DNA of 64,000 nt from Engraulis encrasicolus (lineage: Eukaryota; Chordata; Actinopteri; Clupeiformes; Engraulidae). Below, piece after piece: positions 41,330-59,214 of the stretch. The DNA lies in contig NC_085861.1 in assembly GCF_034702125.1 (NCBI RefSeq), positions 50,340,295-50,404,294 of the forward strand, read 5' to 3'. Every line of letters starts with the position of its first letter. The stretch's first letter is position 1. Both the position numbers and the translations under genes were made by a program. The notes beneath the pieces were generated by a model. It ran no database searches and was not told where the DNA came from. It worked only from the letters and a program-made list of their open reading frames with translations.

Positions 41330-42690
41330 GCCTGGTTTGCCGCTCTATGAAAGGTGCCAGGCGCTTACGCCCACTCTAAGGCATGCGATACCCCCCTAGG
41401 ATATCTCCTTAGTACTGGAGGCTTTATGAGCCCCCTTCGAGTCTCTGCAGGCAGTGGACTTGAGAATTTTATCCATTAAAACGGCCCTTCTCCTCGCTCT
41501 GGCGACTACAGATAGGGCTTTCAGGCCGACCAGAACGGAGCCGGTGTCAGTGCCCGCACCAGTTACGTTCCGCACAAAAGTGCTTGTCTGCGAACCGCCC
41601 GTGTTCATACCGGGCTCTGAACTTTTTCTGCACGTGACTTTGTTACCCGGATGAACCTGCTGATGGCCACGCTGTCGTCACGGTTCGCAGAGAAAAACCA
41701 AGTATTTTGCGGTTCGCATTGCGAACCAACTTTCCGGTTCGCGAACGCCAATATCTGTGGCGTGAACATGACGGCCGGTTCACGATTAGGTGCGGGAACG
41801 GGCTCCAGCACGGTTATTAGTCGGCCTGAACGCGCTAAGAGAATGTAAGTGAATTGCATGCCCTATCAGTGAACCCTGCTTGTGCACAATTTGCGAACAA
41901 CGGTGCTAAGGTCATGCTGAGGGTGAACGCTGCATTCGTCCCTAAGATCCGGAATGCTTTCAGCTGTGAGCCAATGGAGCTGCAAGCCTATTGCACACCA
42001 CCTTTCTTCTCCCCAGAACAGAGGCGTCAAAATTGTTTGAGCCCTGTCCGTGCGTTACGCATCTACATGAACAGGACCGGGTCTTTTCAGAGGACCGAGC
42101 AACTGCTTGTCTGCTTTGCCAACCCCTGTAGAAGACTAGCACTAAGCTGAGGTTATCACGATGACTGGTTGTGGCCATCGCCCTGGCTAATGAGTCAAAG
42201 GGGCACCAACCCCCGGCTCATGTTAGGGCACACTCTACCAGAGCAGTCCCTACGTCCTGTGCCCTCTTTCAGGGCGATGCGTTATCTGAGGTATGTCCAG
42301 TGGCTGGTTTTACCGTATGTAATTACACCACTCCTGGAGCATAGGGTTTTTTGTGCGGTGGGAAACCATCTCTGATAGGTGACTGGGTCTATTCATTCAT
42401 TGCGAGGAGGCCCTCTTGGAGCTTGGGCGTTTCCTTTGCATTCTGGCAAGCAATTCGGGAGTGATTGTACATACCCATAGTCAGAAGTGGAGTGAGTCGA
42501 CCGAAAGAGAACTGGAGGTTACTTCTGTATCCCGGGTTCTCTGAGGGAGATGAATGAGACATCTCACCTTCTAATGCCCACGAGGTCAGAGATAGGTTGC
42601 CTTCAGAAGGGCGTTTAAGCATGCGCATTGCGGTTACATACAACAGGGCAGGCCATGGATATGCGCATCTCATTGGCCTAATGGCATGAA
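41330..42690 (+). pseudogene. DIRS-type tyrosine recombinase remnant and 3' end
   Basis: The frame near 41380-41510 gives PPFESLQAVDLRILSIKT and ALLLALAT. After a MITE (41511-41836), the frame at 41854-42150 gives MHALSVNPACAQF, AFVPKIRNAFSCEPMELQAY and SPVRALRIYMNRTGSFQ, matching the order of conserved blocks in the DIRS tyrosine recombinase. The tail at 42525-42600 (CCCGGGTTCTCTGAGGGAGA) is typical of fish DIRS internal DNA. Frames are broken and the catalytic region downstream is degraded. No DIRS reverse transcriptase was recognised between Gag and this part. Confidence 0.6.
41511..41836. mobile_element. 326-bp MITE inside the recombinase remnant
   Basis: Ends with GGGCTTTCAGGCCGAC and GTCGGCCTGAACGCGCT, inverted repeats extending with mismatches to the GTGCCCGCACC / GGTGCGGGAAC words. 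It splits the recombinase between ALAT and the continuation at 41837. Target duplication not resolved. Confidence 0.65.
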
Positions 42691-43543
42691 AGAAAGCTTC
42701 GGCAAATGGTCACAAAAGAGAATGTAACCAATAGTGAGATGCAGTGGCGGTTTTGGGGGGTGTGATGTTGGTAAGCACAAATTCTGTAACCAAGCCAAAC
42801 TAGTGGGGTCTCCCCCAGATGAGATTTTTTAAATAAAAACTTAAATTGTGAATTTTGAGCTCTTCAGACAGCTCCCTTCAGACAGCTCCATTCGCATCCT
42901 TCACTGCACGAGTTGAAAATACGATCCAAATGTTCGCATTGCATCTTACAGCAACAATTCATATGAATGCATTGAACAGAAAAAAACATCACCACAGTCA
43001 TCATTCCAGAAAGGCTTTGTTCTTATTCTGCTAGGTAGAATTAGTAGAAATGAAATCAAGAGTGGCTAACAGCATGCCTTATAGCGACCAAGGGACACTG
43101 TAGCCGACACGAGAGCAGCCAAAATATTGCGTAGGCCTACCATTAACTTGAAAACAGGATATGGTAAAGACAGACACCAACCCTTCTAAACAATTTGAAC
43201 CCATCCTGAGCGAGTCAACCCGTTCCTAAGCCGCAAGCTTCATCAACAACAAACAGGAAAAATATAACCTTAGCCTACCTTAAAATGTTGTCTTGACCGC
43301 AGAAATCCTAACCTTTCACTTAATCCACACATTTTCAAAATAATTGTCCACGTTCCCGTTTGTAATCCTTATCATAGCTAAATCAAGAAAGGCATATTGT
43401 GCTGCCGTTTAGCTATTCTGTTAAACAAACTGACTTGTGTGTGGTTCGTGTTACCTGCATATTATTCATTCGTTTCTTCATGATGTCCCAAAGTTCTACT
43501 CCATGATTTGTCCACATCCAAAACACAGACATTTCCTGAAAAC
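42691..43543. other. Intergenic, nothing recognised
   Basis: AT-rich, no gene or defined repeat. Confidence 0.4.
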
Positions 43544-43904
43544 GGTAACACTTTAGAATAATGGATGCAAAAAAGCATTATAAAGACTTAATAAATAATT
43601 AACTATTGATGAACAAAACATTAACAAACGTTTGTAAATGACTAGGAAATGTAAACAAATGCTTGTAAATGACTAGGAAATGCTATGTTAATATTTTATA
43701 TTTATGAAACATTTACAAATTGCTTGTAAATGACTGAAATACTTTGTTATAAGGTGTGTAAAATCTTGCATATATCATTTGTAGATATTTTATAAAGCAT
43801 TAATAAAACTTAGTTAATAATAAAAACATTTGTTAATGTTTTATTCATCATTAGTCAATTATTCACTGAGTCTTTACTAAGGAACATTATTATAAAGTGT
43901 TACC
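43544..43904. mobile_element. 361-bp MITE with exact 8-bp target duplication
   Basis: Ends GGTAACACTTTAGAATAA and TTATTATAAAGTGTTACC are inverted. CTGAAAAC is duplicated exactly (43536-43543, 43905-43912). The 8-bp duplication suggests hAT. The interior repeats GCTTGTAAATGACTAGG-like units. Confidence 0.88.
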
Positions 43905-43912
43905 CTGAAAAC

Positions 43913-44389
43913 TTTGATTGTAGTTCAAATGTGTTGTCTTCGAGATTATCATAAAATCAACTGGCTTGAGTCAAAAACGTAAACTTCACGTCTGCCTGAG
44001 CTCTACTTCCTGTATCCAATGTTAAGGTAAGGTGCCAGATCGAGTTATGATTCATCAACTCATCTGTCAATCATATTTTCCGACGCGCTATTGGTATAAG
44101 CATAATCATAATGTGCTTCAAAAACTGGCGGGGCATCGGTAGAAAGCCAATAAAAAAATAGATTCGCTGCCATTGACTCCAAGTTTTTTAGAAATTGTGC
44201 TTCATTTTCTGCAGTACCGTGTTTCACCATCACAGTTAAACAGTGTTTCTCCATAGCCACTGTGGTGTCGCTGTTCAACCAGTTTTATCAGAACCGCCGG
44301 TAGCAGACAACACAGACAGCTGAATCACGATAACAGGAAGAAGGGTTTAAATTCGCATCACACTGGCCTATTCTAGTTGCTGGCGGAGT
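43913..44389. other. Intergenic, nothing recognised
   Basis: No gene or defined repeat between the MITE and the gene 5 downstream flank. Confidence 0.4.
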
Positions 44390-45119
44390 ACTCATGGTAA
44401 CAAGTCTTAGTGAAGAATTGTAGACTTGAGACTGCCTTGATGGCATGGCAGGCTAATTGACCTCTGACCAAAATAATAACAACAACCAAGAGTTGCACTG
44501 TATGGGTTTCAGTAAGTATGAATGCAGAACAAAGTAATAGGGCAGGCATTTTTCAAACATCAGTCATCCACACTCGTGACGGAAGTAAAATATTAACAGC
44601 ACTAGATGTTTGGCTGCACTTAGTCAAAAAGTTATGTTGTACTGAAGACACTAATGTTTAAATGTGTGATTGATTGATCAAGTAGAGGAGATACATATTA
44701 GTACAAAAGAGGAAATATGTATGTAAAACTTATTTTAAGTGAGAGTTAAAAGCCATTTTAGGTGTTTCAAAGGAAAGGTCTTTTGAATGACGTGTCAGGA
44801 GCGTTTTTTCTGTACCAGTAGTCTGAGAAGTTCTTTTTTGGGGGGCAGGGGGTAGATATTTAGGATGTACAACTTGGCATTGTACACGTGGCCACATTGT
44901 CCCATATTCCTGGCAACTGATTTGGAAGATATCTTTGGCCATTTACACTCAGTACAAAGCAGTACAGTATGTTTCATAGCACAATATTACAGCTATGAAT
45001 GACTCAAAGTGCTTTCAAAATGCACAGACACATACAACACTTAGTATACCCCAAAAAGGATTACAGGTCATTTTTCATCAAGAAATCATTCAGAACACAT
45101 TGTTGGTCAATGGAGGTAT
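44390..45119. repeat. Downstream flank shared by trypsin genes 5 and 2 (gene 5 copy)
   Basis: GTACTCATGGTAACAAGTCT, GGCATGGCAGGCTAATTGAC and CATCAGTCATCCACAC match 15750-15935 and then, across the L2 insertion site, 16703-17319. Preserves the empty site of that L2. Non-coding. Confidence 0.78.
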
Positions 45120-45125
45120 TTTATT
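45120..45125 (-). terminator. Polyadenylation signal of trypsin gene 5
   Basis: AATAAA on the minus strand in the conserved 3' flank, about 205 nt past the stop. Confidence 0.8.
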
Positions 45126-45331
45126 TTGCATAGACTGAAGTGTATGGTGAGTGGTTCATGAGTGAATGAAGTTAAAATACAAAAGACTTGAGGTAGACTG
45201 ATGTTGAATATAACATGAAATGCAAAGAAACTACCAACATTGCACGTTTGTCATACTGCAGCAAGATGTAGTAAACTGCACAAAGACATTACATTCTGTC
45301 TGTGACTGTGATGGTATCCATATCAGCGAGC

Positions 45332-47764
<2,433 letters not shown>

Positions 47765-47810
47765 GATTGCTGATTGATCCTGTCGATGAGGGTGCACAGT
47801 GGACCCCTGG

Positions 47811-47819
47811 CATTTAAAG
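47811..47819 (-). promoter_or_regulatory. TATA-like box of trypsin gene 5
   Basis: CTTTAAATG on the minus strand, 47 nt before the ATG, with the conserved ATTGG motif near 47860. Similarity to the other flanks stops soon after, at about 47875. Confidence 0.7.
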
Positions 47820-47879
47820 GCCTTCAAACACTGACCACACCCTATCCGTGACTAACCGACCAATGAGAATGTTAGCCTA

Positions 47880-48320
47880 AGCACCCACTCAGGCGGACCT
47901 GAGAAAACGTGCATGGGCCTTGTGAGAAAGGTGAAGCATGGGCCATCTGATTCACTTCACATAGTGGCCTTGGTACGCAGGACCCAGATATGCAGAGAAC
48001 ATACAGCTATCGTTTTAAGGCTTTTCTAGCATGAGATAGGCTACTTGAAAAACTGTTCAAATACTTGCAGCACTGTAGGCCTACTGTTTTCAAAACCTGG
48101 AGCATTCTTGAATTCCGTTACATCACAGCGATTTCAATGTTGTCTATTGATGCATGCAAACAGTGTCTTCCATATAAATATACATTGCAGGTATAATAGT
48201 TAGAAACCCACTAGTGAAAATATTTCAATTTCTATTGTTGTGTATTCTGCATATGTATGTAAATAGATACATGTGTCATCAAGATGTGGTTTTTAGTTTG
48301 TTTACTCCATGTGCTCGGTC
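47880..48320. other. Intergenic, nothing recognised
   Basis: Upstream of gene 5. The shared flank module of genes 1-4 is not present here. No gene. Confidence 0.4.
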
Positions 48321-48326
48321 ACAGAT

Positions 48327-48425
48327 GTAGCCTCTTACTGCAGATGGGTCTATCGATGGCCCTGGTCACTCTTTGCTGAAAACACTCAGCTGCATCATAA
48401 CAGCACTGCTATGACCAGTGTTTGG
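48327..48425. mobile_element. Repeat family R3, partial copy
   Basis: TGTAGCCTCTTACTGCAGAT, TTTGCTGAAAACACTCA and GCTATGACC match the R3 copies in introns 1 and 4 of gene 6. Confidence 0.6.
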
Positions 48426-48727
48426 CAAGTTACTCAGAGACTATAATGCCTTACTAATTACATGTTACTGTCTTTTCAAAGTATTCCCTTACATTACAAT
48501 ATTAGGCTACTATATTTAAAATGTAAGGCATTACACTACTTTTGTTACTCTCGCCAAAAATATATGTATCTGGCTACAGTGTAAATCAAAGTCACAAGTC
48601 ATGTCTCTTTCACATCCCATCAAGGAGGTGTTTCGGCAGCATATACTAAATTCAGGAATTTCCTTTTTTTCTGACCCAACACACTGAGCACCATTAAAAT
48701 CCATCTTACAGTAAAATGTATTTTAAG

Positions 48728-49139
48728 TAGGGGTGGGCATAGATTAATTTTTTTAATCTAGATTAATCTCACTGTAATTTTAAAATTAATCTAGATTAAT
48801 CTAGATTAATCTATATCAAAATGGCTCATTCAGAAATGGCGCGCTAGCGAAATAATGCCGAAAAAACCCTTGGAGTTTCTTAAGACAGATGGCGCATTAG
48901 AACAGAGCTCATCTTTTTTTCCAAAATGCATCTCATCTTCAAAAAATGGTCATGTTGATACTTGGTGATGAAAAAAAAAATGCAATATGTCATAAGTGTG
49001 TCCAATAGGAAGCATTTACAGTTATAAGATACTGAGATTTCAAAATGAACGGCGCTTTAAGTTGTAGAGGCAAATACAGATAAATCTATCAAACATTTAG
49101 GCTATTTAAACAAAATGACCTCAACAATTCAGCATTTCT

Positions 49140-49203
<64 letters not shown>

Positions 49204-49997
49204 CTGCCACTGACTGTTAAAAAGAGCAGCGGCTCCTTTAAGAGAGGGAGGAGCTCTGCGCACAGTAAACTCAGCAGCTCTCAGCAGAGGCAGGCTACTG
49301 GATATGTAGAACCAACAGCACTGGCCCACGGCAATTTGGCCTAAACCTGACAGTTGTTCTCAGAGTTAGAATGCCAGAGGAGTTACAACTCGAAATTAAT
49401 TCAGTTTGCAAAAAAAAAATCAAGCGCGACAACCGCGAGGTTTATTACCGTCTGACATGAGAATATCTCACTGAGTCGCAAATGCGCGAATGCAACACAA
49501 ACATTCAGCGAGAGTAGATATTGGCAGTTTCAGTTTGACAATCTTCAAAATGCATATCGCACGGAATATTTTGCAATTATGGCACAGGCAAGATTTCTGG
49601 AAGTTGTTTATGTGTTCCATGCAATGCGAGAGGAAATGTAGGCTATGTCGGGCTGGTAGGCTACTCACACACAATAATGTCTCTATGCTTCACCTCAAAC
49701 AATAACATCTCTTTAGTCTACCACTTATGAAAAAGCACTCAAACAACACCTACCACGGCAGAGGGATTAATGTTTTCAGCATGCAAACACTGTTCATATT
49801 TAGTAGGTCTGCTGAAGCAACAGGTGGAGAGGAGAAAGCCACTGGAGCGCAGTCTGAAAGCGTCTGTCAGGAACGCTAGTGATGTGCATACCAAAACCCA
49901 TATTTTGAGAATAGATTAACGTGCGATATTTTCTTTATCGCGCGACAAGAGTCTCACATTATCGCAGCACGTTAACGCCGATAACGGCCCACCACTA
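48728..49997. mobile_element. 1270-bp hAT-type element with exact 8-bp target duplication
   Basis: TAGGGGTGGGC and GCCCACCACTA form the ends. ATTTTAAG is duplicated exactly at 48720-48727 and 49998-50005. The left subterminal region has several copies of AATCTAGATTAATC and the right has CGTTAACGCCGATAACGG. No transposase frame, and a GA microsatellite sits inside. Confidence 0.9.
49144..49200. repeat. (GA)n microsatellite
   Basis: About 28 GA units inside the hAT element. Confidence 0.96.
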
Positions 49998-50005
49998 ATT
50001 TTAAG

Positions 50006-51220
50006 TTAAGTTATTATCGTTGTAAATAGGCCTACATATTTCAGCTTTGCCCCCATGTTATGCTGTACATTACTGTGTTACAGCAAAAAAGTGTTTAATT
50101 AATCAAGGGAAGAGAAAATCCGAAGTGCTCAGGGAATTGTTGAGAAAAAATCTTGAAGGTGCTCTTTGGTGTTGGGAAAAAAACAATATCTCTCAGTGTC
50201 TCTGCTCCCATGTTTTTAAACTGAATAGACTTAATAAACTTTAATTAATGCATTACTCCTGGTTATGACAATGCAGAGATTCTTAATTATCCGATTAAGA
50301 TTTGGTCATTGTCATTTTGGTCACAATTAAGTTATAATAGAGGCCCTGCGCTAAGGGATTAAGTCCAGCCACTGGCTTCAATGTAGGTTCATTGCCGGTT
50401 CAGCAAAAGGAAATATGGGGTGTATTAAACAGCACAGAGTACATTCAGTTTCAAATAATAATAAGATTCTTCACGTCGAAGACATACAGTATCTGGCCAA
50501 TTGGATCAGGAAGTTTTTGATGTTGGTAATTATATACCTACCTATAAAGGTGCCGAGGCATATTGTATGTTACGTCCGTACCTGGGTCCATCCATGTGTG
50601 TCCGTGCGTCCACCCATCACAGATTCTTGTTCACATGATAATCGCTGAAAGGGTGGATGGATTATGAAAATATTTTGTAATGTATACTAATAGTAATAAA
50701 ATGTAAACCGATTGATCTTTGGAAGCCAACACTTTCAAGGTTGCAGAGGTATCAAAATTGTTGCGTTGGCATGAAGGTCTATTTTCATTCATCATTTACA
50801 GATTCAAAGATGTGGCTAGAGTTGTTCATTAAAGGTAACCATTACAGAATTATGATAAATTGACATGGCCTCTTGTGACAGAACATCTGTGGCAAATTCA
50901 CAGATTCTGTGATGCTAAATTCTGTCAAGTCAAGAAATATTCTTAAAGGAAGGTGTGGACTGATGGGTGGGTAAACTGAGGCCAAGCCCAGGAGGGCACC
51001 GGTGCCAAGGGGCCAGGTCAAACTCAACCCTCCAATCCTGTTTCCCAAGGGCCCAAGGGGCATTACATTCAGCTGAAAAATAATTAATTTCCGAATAAAC
51101 ACGTGCATATATATAGAAATGCAGCCCTCTCTCTCCTCTTTTCATTTTTTATGCCAAGAGGCACTTTACTCGTTAATTTATCCTTCCTTAAAATGATAGT
51201 GGAAGTATTTTATTAACCAA
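50006..51220. other. Intergenic, nothing recognised
   Basis: AT-rich. A short piece near 50340 (GCCCTGCGCTAAGGGATTAA) resembles the end of repeat R3. No gene. Confidence 0.4.
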
Positions 51221-51224
51221 CATG

Positions 51225-51906
51225 ATCTCCAAAAATTCCGTGCTCCTAGACACGGATGTTAATGGCACAAAATCTGTGTCCAGGAGCACGGATTTTGCCA
51301 AAATTCCGTGCTCCTGGACACGGAAATGTTTTCAGTGCTCCTGGACACAGAATTGTTTTCCGTGATGGTCACAGAGAAGTGCTCTCTCTATAGGCTACTC
51401 CCACAGCTCTATGATTCCACAGTCTTGTGTTTTCTCGGGATTTTTCTCATTTAAAATATTTTTTCTCAAAAAGAAAAAATTCCTACTGACAGGTTAGGGT
51501 TAGGGATGGTTTTGGTCTGGGCACAGCTAGTTTTCTTTCATTCGTTATATGATTTTGATAGCCTAGCAACTAACTGGAAAAGGTATTTCTCAAAAATATG
51601 TCTTTAATGACAGGTTAAGGTTAGGGAATGTTTTGGTCAGGGCACAACTTAAATTGCCATAGCATTATTTTGTTTAGGATTAGCATTTGGCATGTATTTT
51701 CTAACGATAGAGTTACACAGTGCTGTGGTAATAGCCTATAGAAAGCACTTCCGTGTGCCCATCACGGAAAATAATTCCGTGTCCAGGAGCAAGGAAAACA
51801 ATTCCGTGTCCAGGAGCACGGAATTTTGGCAAAATCCGTGCTCATGGACACGGATTTCGTGTCCTTAACATCCGTGTCCAGGAGCACGGAATTTTTGGAG
51901 ATCAGG
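51225..51906. mobile_element. About 680-bp MITE built from a repeated self-complementary 18-mer
   Basis: ATGATCTCCAAAAATTCCGT and its inverse end the element. Both terminal regions contain several copies, in both directions, of CCGTGCTCCTGGACACGG, itself nearly self-complementary. The 250-bp centre is AT-rich with two GACAGGTTAGGGTTAGGG-like tracts. Non-coding. Confidence 0.8.
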
Positions 51907-51937
51907 CTGTATTAACCCTTGACAACTGTCGACTACT

Positions 51938-52460
51938 CTGCCGTACAATCTTAGAACGCAGTAACTCTAAAAACGGCAAACTGAGAAAAAAGGCTTCAAA
52001 GTTTTCCATATGGCGCGACAACTGTGTTGTCGGTAAATTGGTGGTGACACTTCCTGGTAATGCTTTTTTAGGATAAAAATTTAATGCACACAAAAACCCC
52101 CCCAAAAAAACAACATTTATGTGTCATTTTGCCACAAAAACCCGACTTACTGCGTTCTTGGCTGGTATTACTGCCACAAAATGGAGTTACTGCAGGAGTT
52201 ACTGCGTTCTTAGCTTGTATTACTGTCTACTCCCAAACCAGTCCCATTGGAACGTGCAGCAGTAACTCGCCGATTTACTGCGTTTTTGTTTAACCTTTTT
52301 TGGGTCATTTTTGCACTTTCAAAATGAGTTTTCTCCAAAACGGGACGGTGTTGGACCACCATTTTTGGACACAAGACAATTGAGGTAGTTTAGAACCGAT
52401 TTCCGATATAAAAATTTTTTCGACCATTTTGAGTTACTGCGTTCTAGTATTGCACGGCAG
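51938..52460. mobile_element. 523-bp MITE with 4-bp duplication TACT
   Basis: CTGCCGTACAATCTTAGAAC and the inverse of GTTCTAGTATTGCACGGCAG form about 30-bp inverted ends. TACT borders both sides (51934-51937, 52461-52464). Words with GAGTTACTGCGTTCT recur internally. Non-coding. Confidence 0.82.
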
Positions 52461-52464
52461 TACT

Positions 52465-52890
52465 GCTCTTAACTGTTGTTGTTTAATGAATCCTATTGCC
52501 TAACAGCACAGTAATAATTAAAGAATGATATGCTGTAAGTATAGTAAGGGGTTTTCTATTATTTTTAAAGAAAGCTCAGCTGTCCGATATATAGGCTACT
52601 TTAGATAAGATACTTTAAGGAGTCCATCACAAATGCAAACAGAGCTATGAGTTAATATGTTTAAATGTGATATTGAAATTGTTAAAGAAAATTAAAGGAG
52701 AATGTAAAATGTGTGTTTTAAAAAAACTTCATCCACATGGTTCATCATCCATTGCAACCCAGAGCCTATGGTGACTTGAGAAAAGGGCAGCTGCACCTTT
52801 ATCTCCTTATCTTACAGTACGCCCAAAAATAGCCAGGGATTGGTGAATTACTGACGAACTGGGGCCCTTTTGTAACAGGTCTGTCCTGAA
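52465..52890. other. Upstream region of trypsin gene 6, not shared with other genes
   Basis: No similarity by eye to the flanks of genes 1-5. No gene or repeat recognised. Confidence 0.4.
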
Positions 52891-52897
52891 AGTCCTG

Positions 52898-52904
52898 TAT
52901 AAAA
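52898..52904 (+). promoter_or_regulatory. TATA box of trypsin gene 6
   Basis: TATAAAA, 54 nt before the ATG. Sequence shared with the other genes begins only at about 52925 (CCTCATCGACAGGATC), so this core promoter is different from theirs. Confidence 0.75.
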
Positions 52905-52951
52905 ACCAGGGCCACGAGTGAGACCCTCATCGACAGGATCAATCAGCAATC

Positions 52952-57386
<4,435 letters not shown>

Positions 57387-57603
57387 GCTCGCTGATCTGG
57401 ATACCATCACAGTCATAGACAGGATCTAATGTCTTTGTGCAGTTTACCAACATCTTACTGCAGTATGACGAACTTGTGAAATGTTGGTAGTTTTTTGTGC
57501 AGTCAAGGTCCTCATATTTGAATCCAACATCAGTCTACCTCACTTCTTTTGAATACTTTAAATCCAGCCATTATCCATTAAACATAAACGCCAGTGTTTG
57601 CGC

Positions 57604-57609
57604 AATAAA
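57604..57609 (+). terminator. Polyadenylation signal of trypsin gene 6
   Basis: AATAAA about 220 nt past the stop codon. Confidence 0.8.
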
Positions 57610-57864
57610 ATACCTTCATTGACCAAACAATGTCTTTTTGGAATTATTTCTTGATGACACATGACTTTGGACGTGGTTGTTAGGGTGACATGCTTAAAAC
57701 AATTAATACGTAGCCTATAATTTATTCAGCTTTGACATTCATATCTTAGTTGCTAAATGACAAAAAACACCACTGCACATCTATTGTACTACAACTGTCC
57801 ACAGTGTAGATCACTGTAGGCCTACTGTTAAAAAAATGACTCACACTGTACTTCATTCATGGCA

Positions 57865-58600
57865 GCTACAGTGAGTCAAATAAGTATTTGATCCCTTGCT
57901 GATTTTCTTGGTTTGCCTACTAACAAAGACATGATCAGTCAATAAATGTTATGATAATATGTATTCTAATATGGAGAGACAGAAAAAAGAAAAGAAAATC
58001 CAGAAATTAACTGAAGAGATATATATTAAGAAGATATATATTAATTTATCTCTATTTCATCAAGCAAAATAAGTATTTGATCCCTTGACAACTGATAACA
58101 GTTCCGGGCCCACAGACCAGATGGGCACTTCTGATCAACTTGTCATCTGAATTAAAGACACCTGTACATACTAACATGCATAAAAGACATATTGAATAAG
58201 CAGAATCTGTCCATAGTATGAGTGAATCAGTCACACTCCAACCTCACCAGCATGGGAAAGACCAAAGAGCGGTCAAATTTAGACCTTAACAAAGATTAAA
58301 TGGGCTACTAAGCCACAAGAAAGAGACTGGATATTAATGACCCAACTGTTTAATACAGAAATATTAGGAATACAAAATGACTATCCATCAGTCTGTCTGG
58401 GGTTCTATACAAGATTTTACCTTTTGTAGGGATTTGATAATCATGAGAACAGAAAGAAAGCACCCTAGACCTGTATGGGATTAACTAGGCAATGATATCA
58501 AAGCTACTGGGACCAAAATCACTCAGAAAACTACTGTTAGCTGTTAGCACTTCATGGCACAGAAGTTTAAAATCCTGTAGTACACACATGGTACACTGTA
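57865..58600 (+). mobile_element. Tc1-like transposon remnant
   Basis: CAGTGAGTCAAATAAGTATTTGATCCC at 57870 and AAGTATTTGATCCCTTG at 58070 are paired Tc1-type terminal repeats. A transposase start at 58252 (MGKTKERS) is followed by a frame broken by stops, with recognisable helix-turn-helix-like pieces. The 3' half is missing. Confidence 0.75.
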
Positions 58601-58735
58601 AAAAGAGATCTATAGGATTTACTCAATTTAATTGGTGTAAGGATTTCCACAGTCCTAAATAGAGTATTACGTACCCCTACATATTCAGTTAAGATTAACC
58701 AATTCCAGAAGTTCTGTTATACTGACCACATCAAA

Positions 58736-59045
58736 GTAAAAAATACTGGTAAAAATGGGGTAACATTTACTCATTTCAGGTAGCTTTTTATCACCACTTG
58801 TTACTGTTAAAAATTGGTTAAAATTTACTCATTTCATGTAGCTTTTTATTAACACCTATTACTGATAAAAATAGGTTAACGTTTACTCATTTCAGGTAGC
58901 TTTTTATTACCACTTGTTACTGTTAAAAATTGGTTAAAATTTACTCATTTCATGTAGCTTTTTATTAACACATATTACTGATAAAAAAGGGTTAATGTTT
59001 ACTCATTTCATGGAGCCTTTTAGTATTACTGCTTATTTATCAACT
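58736..59045 (+). repeat. Five tandem copies of an approximately 60-bp AT-rich unit
   Basis: Units carry GTTAAAATTTACTCATTTCA and TGTAGCTTTTTATTA, alternating between two slightly different versions so that the higher-order period is about 120 bp. A looser relative is at 63735-63930. Confidence 0.85.
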
Positions 59046-59047
59046 GC

Positions 59048-59210
59048 TAATTATTCTGATTTCTTTATTGCTGTGTTATTCTTATTCCTATTAACCAGAG
59101 GTGAAAAGAGTACTAAAATATTTTACTCTGAGTAAAATATTTTAGTACTCTTTTCACCTCTGGTTAATAGGAATAAGAAAAACACAACAATAAAGTAATC
59201 AGAATAATTA
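59048..59210. repeat. 163-bp nearly perfect palindrome with a 1-nt centre
   Basis: Arms of about 80 bp run from TAATTATTCTGAT to ATCAGAATAATTA through CCAGAGGTGAAAAGAGTAC. The centre is ATTTTACTC-T-GAGTAAAAT. The right arm continues into MITE-like DNA (TACTCAATCACAAGTAAA at 59225), so one arm may be an inverted extra copy of the MITE end. Confidence 0.88.
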
Positions 59211-59214
59211 CTCT

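Noticed and set aside
58736..59045. CRISPR array
   Set aside because: Units are contiguous and similar throughout, with no unique spacers, and the genome is eukaryotic.
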